Both the position numbers and the translations under genes were made by a program. From Amycolatopsis solani (lineage in GTDB: Bacteria > Actinomycetota > Actinomycetes > Mycobacteriales > Pseudonocardiaceae), in contig NZ_JAWQJT010000003.1 in the NCBI RefSeq assembly GCF_033441515.1, forward strand, positions 1,984,001 through 2,048,000: 64,000 bases of DNA, written 5' to 3'. Below, piece by piece: positions 43,465-50,450 of the stretch. Position 1 is the stretch's first letter, and each line of letters begins with the position of its first letter. The notes under the pieces are model-generated. The model was not told the origin of the DNA. It worked only from the letters and a program-made list of their open reading frames with translations, and searched no databases.

Positions 43465-43551
43465 GCCAACGATGTCATCCCCGGACACCTTCGGCAACGC
43501 CCGACGAACCGGTCAAGGGGGCGGTGAATACCTGTCTCGTTCCGGACAGCG
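43465..43551 (-). promoter_or_regulatory. Promoter and weak LacI-type operator of first GH92 gene
   Basis: On the minus strand: -35 TTGACC (43511-43516), 18-base spacer, -10 GAAGGT (43487-43492), then an operator-like GACATCGTTGGC (43465-43476; two mismatches to GACAACGTTGTC) just before the ribosome site. An upstream block at 43531-43551 (CCTGTC...TTCCGGACAGCG) is shared with the other GH92 promoter. The block ends two bases short of the last tail-module stop. Confidence 0.65.
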
Positions 43552-43553
43552 GG

Positions 43554-43976
43554 TCAGCGCGCGAAAGCCGTCACCCGGACCGTGCCCGCCGCGCCGGTCC
43601 GCCGGGCTTCGACGACCAGCTCGGCGCTCACCGTGACCTCGGTTTCGTGCCGGCTGACCTCGCCGGTGACCGCGACCGTCTCGGCCGGCTCGCCGTCCAC
43701 GACCACCCGCACCTCCCCCTCGCCGTCGGCCACGGCCTCGAGGACGACCACGAACGAGCCGGGCCGCGTGAGCAGGCGGACCAGCGGCGTCCAGTCCGCC
43801 GCCGCCGTGCCGGGCCAGTCCTGCGGGCGCGCCGGCTGGAAGACCTGGACCGGGGCCGGCGCGGCGGCCGCCGCCGCGAACGCCGTCGCGTGGCGGGTGC
43901 CTTCGAGCACGCGCAGCCGCCGCTGGATCTCCCGCAGCAGCGTGACGAGGGTGTCCGGCTGGTTGACTCGGCTCAC
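43554..43976 (-). CDS. Small protein ending the phage-tail module
   Basis: A 140-residue protein with an N-terminal helix suited to coiled-coil formation (VTLLREIQRRLRVLEG, residues 11-26) and a C-terminal beta-rich half (about 70-140). Its GTG overlaps the stop of the hub-like gene (GTGA), tying it to the tail operon. The pattern of a short trimerising helix and a beta domain is seen in small minor tail or fibre-attachment proteins, but I do not recognise a family. Last gene of the module; its stop is two bases from the conserved promoter block of the adjacent GH92 gene. Confidence 0.65.
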   Translation of the reverse strand: MSRVNQPDTLVTLLREIQRRLRVLEGTRHATAFAAAAAAPAPVQVFQPARPQDWPGTAAADWTPLVRLLTRPGSFVVVLEAVADGEGEVRVVVDGEPAETVAVTGEVSRHETEVTVSAELVVEARRTGAAGTVRVTAFAR

Positions 43977-45085
43977 GACGGCTCCAGGAACGGCTCGACG
44001 GTCAACACGACTTCTTCCCGCCCGGCTTCGTCGCCGGGCGTGACCGACAGCCCGAGCAGCCGGACGGTGACGTCGAGCTGGTCCCCGGCGAAGAACGGGT
44101 CGGCCACGACGATCCGCGCGTCGTCACCGACCGAATAGGACCCGACGACCGGGTCGAGGTCGGCCCGCACGGTCAGCTCGGGCAGCACAACGGGCCGCCG
44201 CCGCGCGGCCAGCTCGCCGGCGACGTGCGCGGCGAGCATCGCGGCGTCCGTGGTGTCCACCGGTGCGGCAGCGGCCTCCAGCAACGGCCAGCCACCCGCG
44301 GTCGCGCTGGGATCGGAGCGCACCACGGGGACGCCGCCGGCGTCGGCGTTCCCCATCCCGAGCACCCGGGTCGCCATGCTCGCGGCGTCGCTCGGCCACA
44401 CGAAGTCGACGAGGTTGGCGCCGTACTCCCAGACGAACGCGCGCTCGCCGCCCGGCAGGCCCAGGCGCGGATATCCCAGCCGCAGCAGGCGTTCCGGCTG
44501 GCCGCTCTCGTCGTAGCGGACGTCGAAGGCGAAGTCGAAGCCGGTGTCGGTGCCGGCCAGGTCGCGCAGCACCTCGGCGACCGACTTCAGGTCGGCCGAC
44601 GCGTAGCTCACCGTGCGCAGGACGCCGGAGGTCTGCGTGCCCGTCACGACCACCCCGAGGTCGCCGCCGGGCGCCGACTGCGCCAGGTCCAGGAGCCCGC
44701 GCGCGACCGCGAGCTGGTCGGTGGCCGTGAACGACACCGGCCGGGTCAGGTCCGCGGGGTCGAGGACGAGCCGGTGGTCGAAGTAGGACAGGAAGTCGGC
44801 GGCAGTCAGCTCCAGCACCCCGCTGCCCGCGCTGTAGCGGCTGGTCCAGACGATGCCGCCCCACACCAGGTCGCCGTCGCGATCGACGTAGACCGCGGTG
44901 CGGCCCGGCTCGGCGAGCAGCCGCGGCTCCCGGATCCGGATCTCCGGATCGTCGACCCGCAGCTGCCCGCGCAGCGTCCCGGCGTCGTTCAGCTTCTGGT
45001 CGAACTGCACGCCGGACAGCGGGAGCTCGTCGAGGACCGCGCCGGTGCGCAGGTCCGCGATCAGGTACGTGTACGACGCGCCCAT
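43973..45085 (-). CDS. Tail hub-like protein (siphovirus Gp37-like)
   Basis: A 370-residue protein resembling the Gp37-like minor tail proteins of actinobacterial siphophages, which occupy the hub position. It starts MGASYTYLIADLRTGAVLDELPLSGV and has repeated beta motifs (WGGIVWTSRYSAGSGVLELTAADFLSYFDHR, seen as GGIVWTSRYSAGSGVLEL), a helical insert around 110-180 and the hub-like end VTVRLLGLSVTPGD. Domain order is compatible with a gp27/Tal-type structural hub. Between the fibre-like gene (10 bases upstream) and the small last gene (4-base overlap). No peptidase or lysozyme motif is visible. Confidence 0.72.
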   Translation of the reverse strand: MGASYTYLIADLRTGAVLDELPLSGVQFDQKLNDAGTLRGQLRVDDPEIRIREPRLLAEPGRTAVYVDRDGDLVWGGIVWTSRYSAGSGVLELTAADFLSYFDHRLVLDPADLTRPVSFTATDQLAVARGLLDLAQSAPGGDLGVVVTGTQTSGVLRTVSYASADLKSVAEVLRDLAGTDTGFDFAFDVRYDESGQPERLLRLGYPRLGLPGGERAFVWEYGANLVDFVWPSDAASMATRVLGMGNADAGGVPVVRSDPSATAGGWPLLEAAAAPVDTTDAAMLAAHVAGELAARRRPVVLPELTVRADLDPVVGSYSVGDDARIVVADPFFAGDQLDVTVRLLGLSVTPGDEAGREEVVLTVEPFLEPS

Positions 45086-45095
45086 GTGCCCGTGC

Positions 45096-46040
45096 CTAGT
45101 AGGTGGAGAAGGTGAGGCCGTCGAGGGCGAACCAGCCGGCGTTGCCCGTCGTCGCCATCACCTCGCCGGTCGGCAGGACGTCGACGCGGCCGTGCGCGTC
45201 CGGGTTGGTGGAGACGCCGAGCAGCCAGTGCGCGACCGGCCGGTAGCCGACCGGTAGCGTGAAGATCGGCTTGTCGAAGACGCCGTTGCGGACCAGGCCG
45301 CGCAGCCGCACCCAGCCGTCGTCCATCAGGGTGTAGGCGGCGGTGGTGAACCCGCTGCCGTAGTTGACCCAGCTGTTCTGCAGGGTCGGCGTGCGCCAGG
45401 TGTCCCCGCGCGGCGGGCGGTAGGGCGCCCACGCGCCGCCGCGCTTGCACAGCAGCACCCCCGTGTCGAGGCGGTAGACGAACTGGCTGCTGTGTGTGGT
45501 CGCGACCGGCGGCAGGTCGGCGTCCCCGCGCACCGGCAGGATCCCGCTCAGCGCGGCGGTGAACTGGCGGCGGTCGACGAGCGTCGGCGCGGTCCCCGAC
45601 GGCGGCACCTGCACCTCGGCCAGCACCAGCACCGGGGACCCGTTCGGCGTCGGCCGGACCGGGCTGGCGGCGTTCTCCCCCGCGTAGACGTTGACCGCGA
45701 AAGCCCCGCCGACGATCTCGGCGACCACCAGGTCCACCCGGGACAGGGACGCGTGCGCCGCGCCGAAGGGCAGTTCCTTCACCGCGTCCAGCGTGACGAT
45801 GTAGGGACCGTCGCCCGGCCGGGCCCGGTCGGCGAGCACGGCCTGGAACGGGCTGACCCGCAGCTTGTTCGACGCGATCGCGACCAGCCCGGGCGTGCCC
45901 GGCGCGTCCCGGATGCCCGGGCGCGCCCGCAGCGGGTCGAGCGCGTCGCCGGTCGCGTCCGCCTGCACCAGTGCCCCGGTGATCAACCGCGCTTCGGCCG
46001 AGTCGACGCCGTCGACCCACCCCGCGTGCCGTTCCGCCAT
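45096..46040 (-). CDS. Tail fibre-like / receptor-binding candidate
   Basis: A 314-residue protein. Residues 1-170 look like a structural attachment domain (SKLRVSPFQAVLADRARPGDGPYIV, in part KLRVSPFQAVLADRA). Residues about 195-314 form a beta-rich knob-like end with VYRLDTGVLLCKRGG, GWVRLRGLVRNGVFDKPIFT, LPVGYRPVAHWLL and ATTGNAGWFALDGLTFSTY; phage fibre tips often carry exactly this GW(V)xLRGxVxN...LPxGYRP pattern. It is thus the likely specificity determinant of the particle. It sits between the distal tail gene and the hub-like gene. The receptor cannot be predicted. Confidence 0.72.
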   Translation of the reverse strand: MAERHAGWVDGVDSAEARLITGALVQADATGDALDPLRARPGIRDAPGTPGLVAIASNKLRVSPFQAVLADRARPGDGPYIVTLDAVKELPFGAAHASLSRVDLVVAEIVGGAFAVNVYAGENAASPVRPTPNGSPVLVLAEVQVPPSGTAPTLVDRRQFTAALSGILPVRGDADLPPVATTHSSQFVYRLDTGVLLCKRGGAWAPYRPPRGDTWRTPTLQNSWVNYGSGFTTAAYTLMDDGWVRLRGLVRNGVFDKPIFTLPVGYRPVAHWLLGVSTNPDAHGRVDVLPTGEVMATTGNAGWFALDGLTFSTY

Positions 46041-46062
46041 CGCCAGCTCCCCTTCTCGCTCT

Positions 46063-46932
46063 TCAGATCCACGCGTCCCGCCAGCGGACGGTCAACGTGC
46101 CCGTCTCGCCGTCATCGAAAGCCTCGAAGCCGATCGCCGTGCCGCCCGGCGGGAACCCGAACCAGCTCGACCGCGGCTGCAGCACCGAACGGCGCGACGC
46201 CGCGCCGAGGAACACCGTCCGCGCGGCCGTGTCGACGGTCAGCACGTCACCTTCGGCGAGGCTCAGCGAGAACGCGAGCCGTTCGCCGGTCGAGTCGTTG
46301 CGGATCACCGGCTGCGTGCACGGGCCGGTGATCGTCCACACCGGACGGGTGGTCGCCGTGCCCGCGTTGACGACCGCCATCGAACCGCCCTGCGCCTGCC
46401 CGAACACCAGCGGGAACCGGAGCGGGAAGGTGATGCCCGGCACCGGTTCCGGCAGCCCGCACGACAGCTCGTGGACGTCCGCGCCGTAGCGCAGCGGATC
46501 GGGCGCGGTCACCTGCAGGGACCAGTCGAAGCTCACCGGCGTGGTGTCAGAAACCTTCGTGCCGGCCGACAGCCGGACCAGCGCGCGGCGCGTCACGGTG
46601 CGCTCGCGGACGACGAGCTCGACCGGCGCCGAACCGTCGGCGAGCACCGCCGCGATCCGGTCCTTCGCCCGCTCGTGGGCGTCCTCGTCGGGCGCGATGG
46701 CGGTCCCCTCCAGGGTGATCACCCGCGCCGACCGGAACGACGGCGCGTCGAAGGCGCCGTCCCGCTGCGGGCGGTCGGCGAGCTCGAGCCGCACCCCGGG
46801 GCCGGCCGACCAGCCGTCCTCCTTGGTCACCCACCACTCGACGCCGTCGGCGTCCACGACGTTGCCCGCCCAGCCGTCCACTTCGTACACCGGCAGCGCG
46901 AGCGACACGGCGTTCAGCGTTTCGCCGCCCAT
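46063..46932 (-). CDS. Distal tail protein (Dit-like)
   Basis: A 289-residue protein of the siphophage distal tail / phage tail family: LALPVYEVDGWAGNVVDADG, RSARVITLEGTAIAPDED and a C-terminal galectin-like beta domain (PVWTITGPCTQPVIRNDSTG, VLTVDTAARTVFLG). It follows the tape measure gene, the conserved position for Dit, and overlaps it by 19 bases. The RVITLEG...RALVRLSAGTKV arrangement matches actinophage Dit proteins. ATG 46932 is the start. It would form the ring that links the tube to the hub. Confidence 0.8.
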   Translation of the reverse strand: MGGETLNAVSLALPVYEVDGWAGNVVDADGVEWWVTKEDGWSAGPGVRLELADRPQRDGAFDAPSFRSARVITLEGTAIAPDEDAHERAKDRIAAVLADGSAPVELVVRERTVTRRALVRLSAGTKVSDTTPVSFDWSLQVTAPDPLRYGADVHELSCGLPEPVPGITFPLRFPLVFGQAQGGSMAVVNAGTATTRPVWTITGPCTQPVIRNDSTGERLAFSLSLAEGDVLTVDTAARTVFLGAASRRSVLQPRSSWFGFPPGGTAIGFEAFDDGETGTLTVRWRDAWI

Positions 46933-48545
46933 GCCACCTCCCGGGCCGCGACGCGGCCGATCTCGTATTCGGACTGGTTCGCCCGCGGGTGCACGTTGAC
47001 CGTCACCGGGGCACCCGGCGCGGAGCGGGCCACCGGGCCCACGGCGGACACCGCGACCGCCTTCGTCAGGTTCGCCACCGCCGGGCGGATCGTCGAGGAA
47101 CCCGGCAGCGGCACCAGCCGGGTCATCGCCCCGGCGACCTGGTCGCCGCTCGCCTCGATGCCGACCGTCAGCCCGGCCCCGATGTTGCGGCCGATGTCGG
47201 CCATCACCTGCGACGGCGAGAAGATCTTGAGCACGCTCTTGATCGGGCCGGGAATCTTGTCGACGATGAAGTTCTTGATCGCCGAGACGATGTTGCCCGC
47301 CATGTCGCGGATCCCGCCGATGAACCCTTCGATCAGCGACTTCCCGGCGCCGTAAAGGGTCTTCCCGATGTTGCCGAGCGCCGAGACGACCTTGCCGGGC
47401 AGCCCGCGCACGAACGACACGACCCCGGAGATGGCGTTGCCCACCGCGGATTTGGCCTGCTCGAAGGCGTTCCGCACGATGCCGACCACCTGGCCGACGC
47501 CGCGGATCGTCGCGACGACCGTGCGGATCGCGGCGGTGACCACCGCCTTCACCGCGTTGAACACCGCCGTCACCACGGTCCGGACGATGCCGAAGTACGT
47601 GGTGACGTACGTGCGAATCACCGTGACCGCGACCTGGATGACCTTCGCGATGTAGGGCCACACCACCGCGACGACGCCGCGGATCGTGTTCACCGCCCCG
47701 AGCACGACGTTCTTCACCGCGGTGAACACGGCGTTGACGATGTTCCGGAACGTGGTGCTTCGGTTGTAGGCCAGCACGACCGCCGCCACGAGCAGCGTGA
47801 TCGCGGTGATGATCAGCCCGATGGGGTTCAGCCGCATGACGACGTTGAGCAGGGCCTGCGCGATCGACCAGAGCCGGGTCGCGACGGCGACGACGCGTTG
47901 CGCGACGGCCATCGCCACCGTCCGCGCGGTCGCGATCACCGCCTGGACCGCGGTTCTCGCGTAGGCGACGGCGAGCTGCGCCAGGTTCCGCACGGCGCCC
48001 GCGGCGGCCAGTGCCGTGCTCCGGGCCTGGGCGGCGAACCGGCCGATCGCCTGCCCCGCGCCCGTCGCGGCCTGCCGGGCCGCGTTGAGCCCCTGGGTGA
48101 GCTGCCCGCGCAGCGACGTCCCGAGGTCGCGGATCGCGCCCGGGGCGTTCTTGACCATGTTCCGCAGATCGTTGCCGAGCCGCTGCACTTCGACCGCGCT
48201 TTCGCGCAGCCCGGTGCGCAGGTCCTTGATGGCGCCCGGCAGCTCCCGCATCGCGGTCGCGGCCTCCTTGACCTGCCCGACGGTGTTCTGGACGGCGGTC
48301 GCCGCCGTGCCGACCGCGTCGGCGAAGCCCACCACGTCGGTGACCGCCGCGGTCACCGCCGGGTGCGTCTCCTTGAACTTGGCGGTCATCTCGCCGAGTT
48401 CCTTGTTGACGTGCTCGGTGAACCCTTCGGTCAGCTTCGTCGCCGCGTCGGAGACGGCGCTCGTGATCGACTCGCGGATCCCGTTGATCAGCGCCGTCAC
48501 CTGGGCCTGCGCCGCGTTGGTGATGGCCGACGTCGGCTGCGTCAC
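46914..48545 (-). CDS. Tail tape measure protein (short)
   Basis: A 543-residue, mostly helical, Gly/Pro-poor protein rich in Ala/Val with a hydrophobic segment at about 243-266 (LNPIGLIITAITLLVAAVVL), long repetitive amphipathic stretches (VNAVFTAVKNVVLGAVNTI, VVTAAIRTVVATIRG), and the C-terminal IKNFIVDKIPGPIKSVLKIFSPSQVMADIGRNI block typical of actinophage tape measures (key part KIFSPSQVMADIG). At 543 residues it is shorter than the 800-1500 usual for siphophages; at roughly 1.5 angstrom per residue it would specify a tail near 80 nm. GTG 48545 follows GGGAGGTGAG. It determines tail length and channel occupancy. Confidence 0.88.
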   Translation of the reverse strand: MTQPTSAITNAAQAQVTALINGIRESITSAVSDAATKLTEGFTEHVNKELGEMTAKFKETHPAVTAAVTDVVGFADAVGTAATAVQNTVGQVKEAATAMRELPGAIKDLRTGLRESAVEVQRLGNDLRNMVKNAPGAIRDLGTSLRGQLTQGLNAARQAATGAGQAIGRFAAQARSTALAAAGAVRNLAQLAVAYARTAVQAVIATARTVAMAVAQRVVAVATRLWSIAQALLNVVMRLNPIGLIITAITLLVAAVVLAYNRSTTFRNIVNAVFTAVKNVVLGAVNTIRGVVAVVWPYIAKVIQVAVTVIRTYVTTYFGIVRTVVTAVFNAVKAVVTAAIRTVVATIRGVGQVVGIVRNAFEQAKSAVGNAISGVVSFVRGLPGKVVSALGNIGKTLYGAGKSLIEGFIGGIRDMAGNIVSAIKNFIVDKIPGPIKSVLKIFSPSQVMADIGRNIGAGLTVGIEASGDQVAGAMTRLVPLPGSSTIRPAVANLTKAVAVSAVGPVARSAPGAPVTVNVHPRANQSEYEIGRVAAREVAWAAKR

Positions 48546-48549
48546 GAAC

Positions 48550-49226
48550 TCACCTCCCTGGGGTACCGAAGAACGCGGCGATCTCGTCGGTGCTCGCCGC
48601 CGGGTCGGGTTCGGGCTCCACGCCCGGGCGTGGCACGGGCCGCGGCCGGTCCGGCTGGTCGGCGCCCTCGGCGGAGTTGGCCGCGACGAACAGCCAGTTG
48701 CCCACCGCGAGCTCGTCGACCGCGCCCGCCAGCAGGTGCTCGGTCAGGCCCCACTCCGCCGCCTCGCCGTGCAGGGCGCGCACGAGCGCGGACTCGCGGG
48801 GCAGGTGCCGGATCAGCACCCGCAGCCGCCGCGGCGTCAGCTTGCCGCGGTAGTAGTCGAGCAGGTCCACCCGGTAGAACCGGAGCAGGTCGGCTTCGAC
48901 GGCCTCGCCGTGCTCGCTCAGGAGCGCGTCGAGGCCGAGGATTCCCCCAGTGCCATACCGGTGTCCCGGCCGTAGGCCTCCAGCAGCGCCTGGACGTCCT
49001 GCACGCTCAGCGCGTGCCGGCCCAGCTGCTCGAACTGCTCGGCGCCGAGCAGCACCTCGAGCAGACCGTCCAAATCGGACGGATCGAGGCCGGACAGCCG
49101 CGCCACCGCTTCCCGCGGCAGTTCGGTCGGCAGGCTGAAGGTGTCGCCGTCCAGCTCGAACTCCCAGCGCTCCCCCAAGGCTTCCAGGCGCTGGGCGCGG
49201 ACCGCGTTGACGTTGTACTTCGCCAT
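48550..49226 (-). CDS. Tail assembly chaperone, frameshifted long form (G-T type)
   Basis: The long product begins at ATG 49226, shares 95 codons with the short chaperone, then shifts -1 at GGGGGAA and continues to the stop at 48550, about 225 residues in total. The extension reads ILGLDALLSEHGEAVEADLL then RFYRVDLLDYYRGKLTPRRL and RVLIRHLPRESALVRALHG, the same pattern as the second chaperone of actinobacterial siphophages. The extension has no ribosome site or ATG start of its own and begins well upstream of the first GTG in that frame (48870), so translation by frameshifting is the best explanation. In phage lambda the equivalent gpGT recruits the tube subunit to the tape measure. Confidence 0.78.
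48918..49226 (-). CDS. Tail assembly chaperone, short form (G type)
   Basis: A 102-residue product from ATG 49226 (MAKYNVNAVRAQRLEALG) with FELDGDTFSLPTELPREAVARL and a C-terminal SVQDVQALLEAYGRDTGMALGE segment, typical of the first tail assembly chaperone in actinophages. The frame stops at 48918 soon after the slippery site. It lies between the tube gene (23 bases upstream) and the tape measure gene, the universal siphophage position. Coats the tape measure during assembly. Confidence 0.82.
   Translation of the reverse strand: MAKYNVNAVRAQRLEALGERWEFELDGDTFSLPTELPREAVARLSGLDPSDLDGLLEVLLGAEQFEQLGRHALSVQDVQALLEAYGRDTGMALGESSASTRS
48942..48948 (-). other. Programmed -1 ribosomal frameshift site
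   Basis: The minus strand reads CTG GGG GAA TCC; the heptamer G-GGG-GAA allows tRNA re-pairing one base back. Zero frame ends 22 bases later at TGA (48918-48920), while -1 frame stays open for 130 codons with chaperone-like sequence. Confidence 0.72.
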
Positions 49227-49249
49227 TTCGTGCGTTCCCCCTCGCCCGG

Positions 49250-49831
49250 TCACGCGGGCTGTTCTTCGGCCGCGGCGGCGGCGCCGGCGGCCGGGTTGAT
49301 CGACCACTGCGCGAGCGGCTCGGACGTGCTGGTGATCGGGGTCATCGCGGTGAAGGTGACGCCGAGCTTGATCGCCGCGGTCCGGGTGATCGCCGTCTCG
49401 TCGGTCTCGGTCACGACCCCGCGCGGGATGTAGAAGCGGTGCTTCACGTTCGGGCCGTCGCTGAACTCGATGCCGAGCGCGCGTTCGTCCACGCGGGGCG
49501 CGGCGGCGATGTTGTAGACGCCGCTCGTCCCAGCGGGCGAGCTGAAGAAGAACTGCAGGGTGTCGCTGTTGATCTGCAGCAGCGAGAACTTCGCGGAGAA
49601 GTCGCGATCGCTGAAGACGTACCGGATCGCGGCCACCGACTGCCACGTGTCCACCGGGTCGAGCTTGTCCTTCTTGACGAACTTGACGCCGTCGGCGGTG
49701 GTGTAGCCGAGGTCGACCCACGGCGACGCCCACGGCTTGGTGAAGTCGGCCGGTGCGGCGGTGTGCGCCGGCGCCACGTAGATGGCCCCGGTTCCCGCCA
49801 CCCGGATCTCGCTGGCGTTCAGTCCTGGCAT
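49250..49831 (-). CDS. Major tail (tail tube) protein
   Basis: A 193-residue tube subunit: LNASEIRVAGTGAIYVAPAH, PWASPWVDLGYTTADGVKF, a central beta domain (SVAAIRYVFSDRDFSAKFSL) and a late ITRTAAIKLGVTFTAMTP segment, closely following the pattern of major tail proteins of Streptomyces and Mycobacterium siphophages (RVA-TG-V-VAP near the N-terminus). C-terminus is Ala-rich. ATG 49831 is the start. Located between the tail terminator and chaperone genes as expected. Forms the non-contractile tube; no sheath gene accompanies it. Confidence 0.85.
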   Translation of the reverse strand: MPGLNASEIRVAGTGAIYVAPAHTAAPADFTKPWASPWVDLGYTTADGVKFVKKDKLDPVDTWQSVAAIRYVFSDRDFSAKFSLLQINSDTLQFFFSSPAGTSGVYNIAAAPRVDERALGIEFSDGPNVKHRFYIPRGVVTETDETAITRTAAIKLGVTFTAMTPITSTSEPLAQWSINPAAGAAAAAEEQPA

Positions 49832-49863
49832 GAGCAGCCCTCCCACTGCACCGCCGGCCCGGT

Positions 49864-50295
49864 TCAGGCCGGTCTGGATTCGACTTGCGCGACGAACCGG
49901 TACCGCATGACGTACCGGTTCGCGTCGGAATGCCTCCGGTCGAGCACGAAGCACGGGCCCTGGAGCTCGGCCACGTCGGGGAACACGGTGCCGCCGGACG
50001 CGGTCAGGAGCGGCAGGACACCGCGGACGGCCAGCGCGACCGCGTGCGCCGCGGTCTTGTCCGGTCCGTAGGAGTCCAGCCGCACCTCGGCGTTGTCGAG
50101 CCGGTCGTCGTCGAGGTAGACGCCGCCGAGCCGGGTCAGCACGACGGCGCGCTGCGTCCCGTCGAAACCCGGCGGCACCGCGGTGCCCACCGGCACGCCG
50201 GACAGCTCCGGCCGCGCGCGCACGAAATCCGCGACGGCCCGTTCGACATCCGGGAACACCAAAGGTTCCTGGGCGATCGGCACGATTTCCCCCAC
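49864..50295 (-). CDS. Tail terminator / tail completion-like protein
   Basis: A 143-residue protein at the head of the tail module, in the position of tail terminator (gpU-like/DUF3168-type) genes. It has FPDVERAVADFVRARPELSG, PGFDGTQRAVVLTRLGG, DNAEVRLDSYGPDKTAAHAV and a C-terminal NRYVMRYRFVAQV strand, compatible with the alpha/beta fold of ring-forming terminators. GTG 50295 is preceded by GGGGAG; longer in-frame sequence upstream overlaps the promoter. In a capsid-less particle this ring would cap the head-proximal end of the tube. Confidence 0.72.
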   Translation of the reverse strand: MGEIVPIAQEPLVFPDVERAVADFVRARPELSGVPVGTAVPPGFDGTQRAVVLTRLGGVYLDDDRLDNAEVRLDSYGPDKTAAHAVALAVRGVLPLLTASGGTVFPDVAELQGPCFVLDRRHSDANRYVMRYRFVAQVESRPA

Positions 50296-50322
50296 CCTCC
50301 CCACTCCCCATGGGATGTGACC

Positions 50323-50390
50323 AAGGTAACGCACCGGCCCTCGCCCGCAAGCGGCCGAACGGGGGATGACACTGGCCGGTTCCGGCCAGT
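50323..50390 (-). promoter_or_regulatory. Candidate promoter and operator of the tail module
   Basis: Minus-strand -35-like TTGCGG (50345-50350), 16-base spacer, -10-like TACCTT (50323-50328), 28 bases before the first start. Just upstream is a perfect inverted repeat ACTGGCCGG-TT-CCGGCCAGT (50371-50390), a plausible binding site for an unlinked regulator. Confidence 0.42.
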
Positions 50391-50404
50391 CCGCCTGCAT
50401 CGAA

Positions 50405-50438
50405 ACGGCCCCCTTCCCGTGCGCGGGAAGGGGGCCGT
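50405..50438. terminator. Strong hairpin between second GH92 gene and the tail module
   Basis: A 15-bp perfect GC-rich stem (ACGGCCCCCTTCCCG, 50405-50419; complement 50424-50438) with loop TGCG, 12 bases after the GH92 stop. It separates GH92 transcription from the tail operon. U-run is weak. Confidence 0.8.
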
Positions 50439-50450
50439 CGCTTTTGCGGA

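Noticed and set aside
43554..50295. Complete prophage
   Set aside because: No integrase, terminase, portal, capsid, lysis gene, att repeats or tRNA target is visible within or around the tail genes.
43554..50295. Contractile injection system (eCIS/R-type tailocin) or gene transfer agent
   Set aside because: There is no sheath, baseplate wedge, spike or AAA+ ATPase gene, which excludes eCIS, and no head or packaging gene, which excludes a gene transfer agent at this locus.
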